NCBI GenBank assembly: GCA_027623235.1
Contig: JAQBVJ010000046.1
Coordinates: 1 to 52,279, forward strand
From: Planctomycetota bacterium
GTDB lineage: Bacteria > Planctomycetota > Planctomycetia > Planctomycetales > Planctomycetaceae
Reading direction: 5' to 3'
Length of the DNA stretch: 52,279 bases
Below the pieces are notes generated by a model that was not told the DNA's origin, did no database searches, and saw only the letters and a list, made by a program, of their open reading frames with translations. The translations under genes were made by a program, and so were the position numbers. Below, piece by piece: positions 42,811-50,717 of this stretch (position 1 is the stretch's first letter; each line of letters begins with the position of its first letter).

Positions 42811-44850
42811 GTGAGTCGAACAGAACCCACTTCACAGAGGCAAGCTGCGTTGATCGTGGCGGCCGCTCTTTGTCTTGCCGCGGCACTGCCGGTTCAATCG
42901 GCACTCGCAGCCGGAAACGACTGGAAGGGCAGCCAGGACGATCTGCTCGTGACGGTCGATGCGAGATGGGCTGGCTGCACGGTGGGCGGGTACTACCCAA
43001 TCCGAATCCGGCTGCAGAATCGCGCCGCGGCGAGGACCGTCACTGTGACGTTTGACCCGAACGAATCGGGACTGCCCACGGTGACTCGGACGGTTGACCT
43101 GGCTCAAAACGCGGCGGCTTCGACATCGCTGCTGGTCCCGATGGTCGGCTCAACAAATTACGGCGAGTTTCGAGTCAGTGACAATAACGGTCCGTTGAAA
43201 GACCTCACCAATCATTTTTCGATCGCCGATGCCAACCCATCCAACACACGGCTTTCGCTCCTGGCAATTTCTGAGACGACCGTCGACTGTGCCGGTTTTG
43301 AAGGAGCGGTGTCGTCTCTCCTTGGAGCCTCGCATGGTCGCTGGGGTGCGGTGTCGACCGAAGATCATCAGGTCATCCCACCCGTCATGCTGCCTGACGC
43401 GTGGATTGCCTACAGCGGTGTGGATCTCGTCTCGATCTCGAAGAAAACTCTCGAAGGGCTTTCACGAGAGAATCAGTCCGCGCTGTTCAACTGGGTGAAG
43501 GCAAACGGCACGCTTCTGGTTTACAGCGTTGGTGAGGACGCGGCGGAACTCGACAAGCTGGTCGGCTTCAACCAGGCGAGCCGGGCGAGTGTCTGGAAAT
43601 CGGCCCGGGCTGCGGGACGGCGGGCGATCGTCATTCGCGAATTTGACGCAAACGGGAATGAATCCAGCATCACTCCCGCCGCAGGCGAAGCCGAGTTTCT
43701 CTGGGACGGGACTGACGACGCGTTCGCCATTCGTCAGCTGGGACTCGGCCAGATTGTCGGGATTAAAGGTGACCCGTTCCCCGGTTCCGTCCACGACTGG
43801 GGCTGGCTTCTGAACACGCTGGGAAGTGCTCAACTCAAACACGGCGACCGGCTGGGAGTTTCCGGCCGAACAGAGAATCAAGAGTTTCTGCACTTTCTGA
43901 TTCCTGGAATTCAAAGTGTGCCTGTCTTCTCATTTCTGATTTTCATCTCGGTCTTCACGTTCGTGATTGGTCCTCTGAATTACTACATGCTCGCGCGGCG
44001 GAAAAAGTTGAACTTTCTGGTGATCACAATTCCGGCCGTTGCGACCGTGACCAGCCTGCTTTTGTTTGCCTACTCGGCGGTGGCTCACGGGTTCGCAGTC
44101 AAGTCGCGAGTTCGCAGCCTGACGATTCTCGATCAGAACAGTCAGACAACCGTCTCGATGGCGAGGATCGGTCTCTATGCCGGCTTCACACCGTCGGGCG
44201 GTCTTGAGTTCTCGCCGAACACCAGCGTGACGCCGATCTGGCCATCGGGTCAGGAATTTGAAACCGGTCGAGTCGACTGGACCGAGAAGCAGGCACTGCA
44301 ATCCGGTTTCCTGCGGTCACGAACCCGCACGCAGTTTTTGACGACGGAGGTTCGCGACGAGCGAGGTCGGCTGACCATCGACAAGGCGGATGTCGGAGTC
44401 AACGTGGCGAACGGGCTCGAATGGGACCTGGCCGGGCTCATCGTTTCGGACGATGACGGCACCCTGTATTTCGGGACGACGATCCCGGCGGGGGCATCGA
44501 AAAAACTCTCGCCGATCTCCGACGCCGATCGAGAAACCGTTTCCAGACTTCTTGTCCGTTCTCACCCGGCCCCGCCGGAAGAGCTGGCGTCAGCAAACGA
44601 CGTTTCGATGTTCAACGAGTTCACCTCGCGGCGTTATTACGGCTACTGGAATAACACGACGTTCTCCGTTTCGACCGGCCAGATGGAGCGTACGATCAAC
44701 TCGCTGAAACAAACGATGCGCAACAACGAGAAGCTCGAAAAACGTTCGTACGTTGCCTTCCTGAAAGAAGGCGCGGACAAGTCCCCGATCGAATTCGGCA
44801 CGGAAGTCACCGTCGTCGACGACTGGCACATCATCATCGGCTACTACTGA
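42811..44850 (+). CDS. Exported membrane protein paired with MoxR
   Basis: A 679-residue protein. Residues 1-33 form a signal peptide (ending ALAAG). A beta-rich extracytoplasmic domain (about 35-130) and an alpha/beta domain (about 150-360, with LFNWVKANGTLLVYSVG) follow. Two membrane helices (about 370-430) flank IGPLNYYMLARRKK, a motif seen next to helices in MoxR-associated membrane proteins, and the C-terminal 240 residues are beta-rich. The GTG start at 42811 has GAGG eight bases upstream. It is probably co-transcribed with moxR and could be the client or membrane anchor of the ATPase; that is inference. It converges on rnpA with only ten bases between stops. Confidence 0.75.
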   Translation: MSRTEPTSQRQAALIVAAALCLAAALPVQSALAAGNDWKGSQDDLLVTVDARWAGCTVGGYYPIRIRLQNRAAARTVTVTFDPNESGLPTVTRTVDLAQNAAASTSLLVPMVGSTNYGEFRVSDNNGPLKDLTNHFSIADANPSNTRLSLLAISETTVDCAGFEGAVSSLLGASHGRWGAVSTEDHQVIPPVMLPDAWIAYSGVDLVSISKKTLEGLSRENQSALFNWVKANGTLLVYSVGEDAAELDKLVGFNQASRASVWKSARAAGRRAIVIREFDANGNESSITPAAGEAEFLWDGTDDAFAIRQLGLGQIVGIKGDPFPGSVHDWGWLLNTLGSAQLKHGDRLGVSGRTENQEFLHFLIPGIQSVPVFSFLIFISVFTFVIGPLNYYMLARRKKLNFLVITIPAVATVTSLLLFAYSAVAHGFAVKSRVRSLTILDQNSQTTVSMARIGLYAGFTPSGGLEFSPNTSVTPIWPSGQEFETGRVDWTEKQALQSGFLRSRTRTQFLTTEVRDERGRLTIDKADVGVNVANGLEWDLAGLIVSDDDGTLYFGTTIPAGASKKLSPISDADRETVSRLLVRSHPAPPEELASANDVSMFNEFTSRRYYGYWNNTTFSVSTGQMERTINSLKQTMRNNEKLEKRSYVAFLKEGADKSPIEFGTEVTVVDDWHIIIGYY

Positions 44851-44860
44851 TCGTCCGGCT

Positions 44861-45217
44861 TCAGGGCAGTCGACTGTCGAGCCGTTTGGCGTTTCGCTTC
44901 AGCGATCGTTGAAAATCGGCGAGCGTTGCTCCTGCGTTCTGTCTTGGGATGAGCACCAGGTCCAGGCCCGCCGGCAGTTCGTGGCGGGTCAGGCGAAAGG
45001 CCTCGCGAAGCAACCTCTTCAGGCGATTTCGCTGGACGGCGCCGCCGTGCTTCTTTGAGACGCTCAACCCGCAACGCGATACACCAAGCTCGTTACGAAT
45101 TGCGAAGACGAGCAGGAAGCCGTCACCGGATTTGTTCTGCCGATCGTAGACCGCCGAAAACTCCTCAGACTTTCTCAGTTTGCAGACTTTCGGAAATCGA
45201 AAAGACTCGTCGCTCAT
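44861..45217 (-). CDS. rnpA: Ribonuclease P protein component
   Basis: The protein subunit of RNase P, which with the RNA subunit removes the 5' leader of tRNA precursors. The 118-residue protein has the RNR motif (QRNRLKRLLREAFR) and the N-terminal KLRKSEEFSAVY and FAIRNELGVSRCGLSVSKK (in part) typical of the family. I prefer the start at 45217 (MSDESF), with GAGAG five bases upstream, over the one at 45229. In most bacteria rnpA follows rpmH and precedes yidD/yidC; neither flank shows these here, and no L34 gene is found upstream. It stands alone. Confidence 0.95.
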   Translation of the reverse strand: MSDESFRFPKVCKLRKSEEFSAVYDRQNKSGDGFLLVFAIRNELGVSRCGLSVSKKHGGAVQRNRLKRLLREAFRLTRHELPAGLDLVLIPRQNAGATLADFQRSLKRNAKRLDSRLP

Positions 45218-45372
45218 TCGTGCTCTCAAACTCGCCTGCGTACGGAATCGGCGGCGGGGTACAATAACAATCCGTGCTCAGACTCGCAGCGAGGGCTCGG
45301 TCGAACTTTGACGCAGGTTGGCAGGCAGAGCTTCCGGTTCTCAGCCTCCCCTACAAATCAGGAACAGGTGTC

Positions 45373-45645
45373 GTGCAGACAGACTGGAATGACGAAGACG
45401 GCGGCGATTACGGAAACGACGCCGATGACTGGCAGGGCGACGACTGGGACTCCGGTGACGACGAACCCGCCGATACGTTCCCGTGCGGAAACTGCGGAGC
45501 CGACGTTTACGAGGAATCCGAGCAGTGCCCGCGGTGCGGCGAATGGGTCACTCGAAGTTCCTCGCCGCTTGTCGGGCGACCGTTGTGGTGGCAGTTGATC
45601 GGCCTGCTGGGCATCATTGCCGTCATTCTGGCGCTGCTGCAGTAG
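45373..45645 (+). CDS. Small zinc-ribbon protein with C-terminal membrane anchor
   Basis: A 90-residue protein: an acidic Asp/Gly/Trp-rich N-terminus (residues 1-35), a zinc ribbon with CGNC and CPRC (about 38-58), then a single membrane helix at the very end (about 69-88, WWQLIGLLGIIAVILALL). It is tail-anchored with the ribbon on the cytoplasmic side. The GTG at 45373 is chosen because AGGAACAGG precedes it; the frame is open from 45274. Function unknown. It lies divergent from rnpA and about 160 bases before the TPR lipoprotein gene. Confidence 0.7.
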   Translation: MQTDWNDEDGGDYGNDADDWQGDDWDSGDDEPADTFPCGNCGADVYEESEQCPRCGEWVTRSSSPLVGRPLWWQLIGLLGIIAVILALLQ

Positions 45646-45809
45646 TTGTTCTGTCCGGATTTCCGTTGATCTGCAATTCCGGTCAGGAAATTCAGAGAAA
45701 TCTCGCCAGTGCCCCGTGGGATGCACCAGAGTAAGGAAGTCCGGGCTCGCTCTTTGGCGAGTTCGAACGGGCTGTAACAGAGGACTCAATCGAACCGCGG
45801 AGTCAGGTT

Positions 45810-47279
45810 ATGCGGATTTGTCAAAAGAGACATTCAGACACAAAGACGGGTGCCGCCCGATTTCCGCTAGCGGTCCTGACGCTGCTTGTCGTGATCGCGT
45901 CCGGCTGCGGCAGCGATGAAGCGCTGCTCGAAAAGGCCGAAGTAGCACGGAAGCACCTTCAGCTTTCGCAGGATGAGGAGGCACTCAGCGTCCTCAGTTC
46001 CGTCGACGGCGCGAGTGCGCCTCCGGAGTTTCGGTACCTCAAATCGCTCACCCTTTATCGACTTGGTCGGACCGAAGCTGCGGGCAGCGAGATCGCGCTC
46101 GCCATGGAAGCCGCTCCGGAAAATCCGAAGTACAAGGGCATGCAGCTTCTGCTGAGGCTGATGGCTCGCGATCGGGATTCGATGGACCAGCTGATCGAGC
46201 TGAACGAAAAATACGCCGCCGTAGGAGCGGTCGCGTTTTTCGCGACTTACGGATTCCACGCGAAGGCCGACATCCTTCATCAGGCCAACAAGCCGAAGTC
46301 AGCGGATTATCACTCGTCCCGAAGCCGGCAAACTCTGGACACTGCGATGACTCTGCGCGATTCGATCGCCGAGTTTCATCCGGACCTGTTTCGCATGGCC
46401 ATGCTGCAGCAGCGACATCAGCCGGCCCTGGAGATTCTCGACGGGCTGCTCAAGCTGGACCCGGAAAGTTCTTTGCTGAAGACAAAGAAAGTCAAAGTGC
46501 TCGCGTTGCTCAAACAGAACGATGAGGCGGCACAGATCGCGGGCGAAATTTTCGCCGGAGGAGACAAGCAGGAAGATCAGGCCGAGTTCTACGCCACCGC
46601 GTTGTCCCAGGCGAACGGTTCTGAAAAGCACGACAGCGAGTTTTCCGATCTGCTTCGTCAGTTCGGTCGCAACACAGTGGTCGCTTCGAAGTACGCCATC
46701 TACCTCGCCCGGACAAACCGCCTGGAGGATGCCGAACGCCATTTGGAAACATCCATCGACAAACAGAAGTCGGCCGAAGCCAAAGAAGCACTCGCGTTTG
46801 TCGCGATCACGCTGCCGCTGGAGGGAAAAGCTCCGGACATGGCCGAAACCCGATTGAGGCAGTATCGACCGCTGCTGACCGATCCGTTGCTGGTCGAGTA
46901 TTTCGAAGCTCGCATTCTGTATCTGCGAAAGCAGTATCGGGAAGCCATTCGACGTCTGCTGCACATCGTCGAAATTGCGGGGAAGCAGGGACCGGGTTCT
47001 CACATGATGGCGAAGGAAGCTCTCGTCTGGGTCCGCAACATCCTCGCCGACAAGCTCATTGTGGAGCAGATGCAGAACGCACTTGAGGCGGCCAACGATC
47101 GCAAAGAGAAGCCGGAAGGCGGACCCGAAGAAGGAGTGAAGCCAGACGGAGTGAAGATCGAGCCCGGCGTCTCTCCGGATCCGAAACCGAAAACCGATCC
47201 GCCGGCAAAGACAGACTCAGCGACCGAGACCAAGTCGAACCCTCCCGCCGCAGGCAATGTGAAGCCACCGGTCGAGTAA
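45810..47279 (+). CDS. TPR-repeat lipoprotein
   Basis: A 489-residue probable lipoprotein: an N-terminal basic region, a hydrophobic stretch, and a lipobox IASGC with the modified Cys at residue 33. The body (about 40-430) is helical with TPR-like 34-residue units (such as ALLEKAEVARKHLQL and YREAIRRLLHIVEIAG). The last 60 residues are Lys/Pro/Glu-rich and probably disordered. TPR proteins mediate protein-protein contacts in envelope machineries; the partner is unknown. GGAG seven bases before the ATG at 45810 supports the start. LspA in this window would process it. Confidence 0.8.
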   Translation: MRICQKRHSDTKTGAARFPLAVLTLLVVIASGCGSDEALLEKAEVARKHLQLSQDEEALSVLSSVDGASAPPEFRYLKSLTLYRLGRTEAAGSEIALAMEAAPENPKYKGMQLLLRLMARDRDSMDQLIELNEKYAAVGAVAFFATYGFHAKADILHQANKPKSADYHSSRSRQTLDTAMTLRDSIAEFHPDLFRMAMLQQRHQPALEILDGLLKLDPESSLLKTKKVKVLALLKQNDEAAQIAGEIFAGGDKQEDQAEFYATALSQANGSEKHDSEFSDLLRQFGRNTVVASKYAIYLARTNRLEDAERHLETSIDKQKSAEAKEALAFVAITLPLEGKAPDMAETRLRQYRPLLTDPLLVEYFEARILYLRKQYREAIRRLLHIVEIAGKQGPGSHMMAKEALVWVRNILADKLIVEQMQNALEAANDRKEKPEGGPEEGVKPDGVKIEPGVSPDPKPKTDPPAKTDSATETKSNPPAAGNVKPPVE

Positions 47280-47374
47280 ACCGATCGGCGTCGGGGCGAT
47301 CAGAATGTCGATTCAAAAGCGCGCGAACTCACCACCGATGATTGGATCTCATTCAATATTTTCGTTTCGAATCG

Positions 47375-47818
47375 TTACTGGCGGGGAAACAGTGTCTGCG
47401 AACAAATCGTCTGCCAGACCGGAATGTCAAACAGCATTGTCGTGCAGCGGTCAATTTGACCGCCGACGCCAGGATGCGGCGTGAATCCGTAACATTGACT
47501 TTTTGCCGGTATTTTGCCGTCTTGATGCAGCTCGTAAACGAGCCAGGAAAGCAGGTGCTTTTCCTGCCATTCGATTTCGTTGAGTGCGTCATCAAATTCG
47601 GCGGTCGATTTTGCGATCGTCGTGAGTGTGCCTTCGAGTACGTCAAGTAATCCGGTTGTGCCATCCGACCGGCGTAGGAACCAGTCGCCGAATTTCGACA
47701 TGAACACCGGATGAAATCGCCCGGACACAAGCGTAGGCCATTCGGCGATCCAGAGTGATGCATCATCGGCACCGAAATCTTTGATCAATAAATCGTCCCA
47801 TGTCAGTTGAATCGTCAA
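47375..47818 (-). CDS. DUF1851/Tdi1-like protein (immunity-type domain)
   Basis: A 147-residue protein whose second half resembles the T6SS immunity protein Tdi1/DUF1851 domain: FGDWFLRRSDGTTGLLDVLEG (in part), a helical middle, then QCYGFTPHPGVGG and an end VWQTICSQT. Such proteins occur as toxin immunity genes but also as single copies of unknown role. By eye the coding sequence is less GC-rich than its neighbours. The TTG at 47818 has GAGG seven bases upstream and overlaps the TGA of the prepilin peptidase (TTGA), so translation is coupled. No toxin gene is adjacent. Confidence 0.65.
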   Translation of the reverse strand: MTIQLTWDDLLIKDFGADDASLWIAEWPTLVSGRFHPVFMSKFGDWFLRRSDGTTGLLDVLEGTLTTIAKSTAEFDDALNEIEWQEKHLLSWLVYELHQDGKIPAKSQCYGFTPHPGVGGQIDRCTTMLFDIPVWQTICSQTLFPRQ

Positions 47819-48870
47819 TCCGAAACCTCAGTCTTGTCGGGCAGGGAATCGGTCAGATTGCCTTCGGCATTGGCGTCTGAGTCTGCTTCGACTTCGACGC
47901 GCGCCTCCGCAGGCCGGTCTGTCGGAATCGCGCGGTAAAGTCGAACGCTGCCCAGCAGCAGGACGAACGCGGCGAATGAGATGCCGGCCAGGATCACCAG
48001 GCCGACCGCGTCGCCAAAGAATCGTCGCATCGAAAACCCGTCGGGTGATTCCAGCATCCACAGCCAGCGCCAACTGAACAGCACGCCGATCGTCGACAGC
48101 GCCAGGTACGGTCCGTATGGCACGTAAGAGCGATTCGCGAAGACTCTTTCAAACAGTCCGGCCACGATGCCGCACAGCGGGGCGAGTAGAAAAACAAAGA
48201 CGACCGGTTGCCAGCCAACAAAGCAGCCAATCATTCCCATCAGAGTGACATCGCCGAACCCCAGAGCTTCCTGGCCGAGAACCAGCGACGACACGATCCG
48301 AACGAGCCAGGTGATCCCGGCCCCCGCGACCAGCCCGGCAAGGCTCCACGCCAGCCCGTGCAGATGGATGTGGTTTTTGATCCACTCCGGAATGTACGCG
48401 CCGCGCAGGCCGGGTATCTCCTGATTCCAGTCGACCCACAGGTGCATCAGCTGCGTGTCGCCCGACGCCATTGCGATGCCGACTCCCAGCACGACGCCGG
48501 TGACAGTGACCTGGTCGGGAATGATGTACTCGCGAAAGTCCGCTGCGGTCCCGGCCACAAGCAGCGCGATCAGAATCAGGTGAGCGACGCCTCGCCCGTA
48601 CTTCCAGAAAAGCGACGGCAGAACATTGTCGGTCGCGTGCGCCCCGAAACGAAACACGGCGAGGAAGTACCCCGCAAAAAGGAGCCCCGTCAGCAGTTCC
48701 GTCGCGGGAAACTTCCGGCGGGGATACTCGACCGGCTCGTAGTTCTGACTGAGCCTGAATTGCCGACACATCCGCTTCGACCAGGCGTCGAGACCTCGAC
48801 CGAGAATCGCTCCCACCACAAACAGACCGATGGCGATCGCCGTCGAGTTTTGCTGAACGAACAGGTCCAT
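47815..48870 (-). CDS. Prepilin peptidase (A24 family), without cysteine motif
   Basis: A 351-residue polytopic membrane protein with the two catalytic aspartates of A24 peptidases: DFREYIIPDQ and LGFGDVTLMG (GxGD). Such enzymes cleave the leader of type IV pilins and type II secretion pseudopilins in the inner membrane. The N-terminal cytoplasmic loop that in bifunctional enzymes holds paired CxxC motifs and methylates the new N-terminus is reduced here to YPRRKFPATELLTG, with no CxxC. It may therefore only cleave, or methylation is done elsewhere. About eight helices and an acidic C-terminal tail are visible. No pilin genes lie in the window. The start at 48870 begins MDLFVQQN. Confidence 0.9.
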   Translation of the reverse strand: MDLFVQQNSTAIAIGLFVVGAILGRGLDAWSKRMCRQFRLSQNYEPVEYPRRKFPATELLTGLLFAGYFLAVFRFGAHATDNVLPSLFWKYGRGVAHLILIALLVAGTAADFREYIIPDQVTVTGVVLGVGIAMASGDTQLMHLWVDWNQEIPGLRGAYIPEWIKNHIHLHGLAWSLAGLVAGAGITWLVRIVSSLVLGQEALGFGDVTLMGMIGCFVGWQPVVFVFLLAPLCGIVAGLFERVFANRSYVPYGPYLALSTIGVLFSWRWLWMLESPDGFSMRRFFGDAVGLVILAGISFAAFVLLLGSVRLYRAIPTDRPAEARVEVEADSDANAEGNLTDSLPDKTEVSD

Positions 48871-48938
48871 ACGCGATTCTATGTCACAAATGCGGTGGGA
48901 GACGAATTGAGAAGAGTGTAGCCGACGGCCCGGCCAGG

Positions 48939-48971
48939 ATTGAATCGGCATTCAATCGGCATTGAATCGGT
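48939..48971. repeat. Three-unit 11-bp tandem repeat
   Basis: Three near-identical 11-mers, ATTGAATCGGC, ATTCAATCGGC and ATTGAATCGGT, head to tail between the divergent prepilin peptidase and Gfo/Idh genes. An 11-base period puts each unit on the same face of the helix, which could suit a regulator, but nothing identifies one. Confidence 0.7.
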
Positions 48972-49104
48972 GTCGGGCGGTTCGAGGATCGAAAGCCATT
49001 TTGACTGCCGTCTGGGAAAATCAGATTCGCGAAGTTATCGTGAGCCCGCTGCGATTGCTTCGTGAACTCAAGCCGGTTTCGTGCCACTCAACAGGGAGAG
49101 CGAG

Positions 49105-50463
49105 ATGAATCGTCGACAGTTTCTGCAGAACTCCGGCGCGTCCGCTTCGGCGGTTTCCGCGGTCGCCGTTTCGATCACAAGTGCGGCCGCCGTGCTTTCC
49201 GGCGAGCAGTTTGCGAAAGCCGCTGCGAGCGAACGTGTCCGGGTCGGTGTTGTCGGCGGCGGCGGCCGAGCCCTTTCGCTCAACCGAACATTCTCGGCGA
49301 ATCCTAATGTCGAGGTCGTCGGAATCGCCGACCTGGATCCCGGCCGCCTCGCGAAGGCCGTCGAAGAGGTCGAAAAACGGCAAGGCAAAAAGCCTGCGGC
49401 GATGAAGGATTTCCGCAAGCTCGTTGACGACCCCTCAATCGACGCGCTGGTTGTCGGAACGCCGGATCACTGGCACGCCATTCCAACGATCATGGCCTGC
49501 CAGGCGGGCAAAGACGTTTACGTCGAGAAGCCGGACGGGCACAACATTGTCGAAGGGCAGACGATGGTCGCGGCTCTGAAGAAACACAAACGTGTCGTGC
49601 AGATGGGCTCGCAGCATCGTTCGACCGATCGAATGAAGTCGGCCTTCGAGTTCATCCGGACGGGAGCTCTTGGAAAATGCCTCGTCGCGAAAGCCTGGGA
49701 AAGTACCCGCCAGGGCTCGATCGGACATCCGCCCGATGGCGAGCCACCCGACGGAATCGACTACGACTTCTGGCTCGGGCCGGCTCCGAAACGACCGTTT
49801 AATCCGCGGCGGTTTCACGGGAACTGGCGGTGGTTTTACGACTACGGCACCGGCGACCTGGGAAACGACGGAGTCCATCGGCTCGACATGGCCATCGCCG
49901 CACTCAACGTCGCCTGTGAAACTCAGGGCGACCCGAAGGTCACCATGCCGACTCGAATCATGGCCGCCGGTGGCAAGTGGTACTTCGACGACGATCAGCA
50001 GTTTCCCGACACGCTGCAGGTCACCTACGAGTACGGCAGTGATAGCAACTCGCCGAAAATCCTGACCTACGAGATGCGAATCTGGGCCCCGTACATCATG
50101 GAGTCTCAATCAGAAGGGGCGATGGTTTACGGCGACCGAGGCTACCTCGTGATCGGCAATACCGGCTGGAAGGCCTTCGGGTCTGGCAACCGCCTGATCA
50201 AGGAACAGGACGGAGACAGCTTCGAAGGCCCGCACGTTCAAAACTTCATCGACTGCAGCAAGTCGCGCGAGAAACCGAACTGCGATCTGGAAACGGTCGG
50301 CCATCCGGCGTCCGTGCTGTGCCACTCGGGCAACATTGCCGCGCGAATCGGCCGGCAACTGAACTTCGATCCAAAGACCGAGACCTTCATTGATGACGAC
50401 GAGGCGAACGCACTTCGAACGCGTGCCGAATACCGCAAGCCGTGGACTTTACCTGAAGTTTGA
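49105..50463 (+). CDS. Tat-exported Gfo/Idh/MocA-family oxidoreductase
   Basis: A 452-residue protein with a twin-arginine signal (NRRQFLQNSG, hydrophobic stretch to about residue 45) for export as a folded, cofactor-loaded enzyme. The Rossmann motif reads VGVVGGGGRA at about 48-57. EKPDGHNIVEGQ provides the catalytic-Lys EKP motif, and DLGNDGVHRLDMA is typical of the extracytoplasmic glycoside-processing subgroup. It may oxidise sugars outside the cytoplasm or act in polysaccharide degradation, but the substrate is unknown. GGGAG six to seven bases before the ATG supports 49105. It is unrelated in position to the cytoplasmic member at 27.5 kb. Confidence 0.92.
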   Translation: MNRRQFLQNSGASASAVSAVAVSITSAAAVLSGEQFAKAAASERVRVGVVGGGGRALSLNRTFSANPNVEVVGIADLDPGRLAKAVEEVEKRQGKKPAAMKDFRKLVDDPSIDALVVGTPDHWHAIPTIMACQAGKDVYVEKPDGHNIVEGQTMVAALKKHKRVVQMGSQHRSTDRMKSAFEFIRTGALGKCLVAKAWESTRQGSIGHPPDGEPPDGIDYDFWLGPAPKRPFNPRRFHGNWRWFYDYGTGDLGNDGVHRLDMAIAALNVACETQGDPKVTMPTRIMAAGGKWYFDDDQQFPDTLQVTYEYGSDSNSPKILTYEMRIWAPYIMESQSEGAMVYGDRGYLVIGNTGWKAFGSGNRLIKEQDGDSFEGPHVQNFIDCSKSREKPNCDLETVGHPASVLCHSGNIAARIGRQLNFDPKTETFIDDDEANALRTRAEYRKPWTLPEV

Positions 50464-50568
50464 ACGGGACCTTTCTGTCCAGATCCGGCAGCGGGATTCC
50501 TGCAGCTGTGGCAAACTCGTCCCGTAATGACGGCCACTTCCCCGTAGAATGAACGGGTGCTTTGTTGA

Positions 50569-50680
50569 GGCTGAAAAGTGGGGTAAGCATCCTGCTTGCC
50601 GACGTTCAGTAAGCAAACATCGCAAGCTGGAAGCTTACGCCACGAAAACTGCGACCCATAAATTCCGCTTTGACGAAGCA
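50569..50680 (-). repeat. Dispersed double-hairpin repeat, copy 3
   Basis: The reverse complement matches copy 1 over all 112 bases with only scattered differences, mostly in the spacer between hairpins. Both the TGCTTCGTCAAAGCGGAATT flank and the core are kept. It lies between the Gfo/Idh gene and the next plus-strand gene, covering the upstream region of the latter. Confidence 0.9.
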
Positions 50681-50717
50681 CTCGTGTCGATTTTCTTACC
50701 AAACCCGCCTGGCCTCA

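Noticed and set aside
47375..47818. Toxin-immunity or type VI secretion locus
   Set aside because: Only the immunity-type domain is seen; no effector, VgrG, Hcp or sheath gene is in the window.
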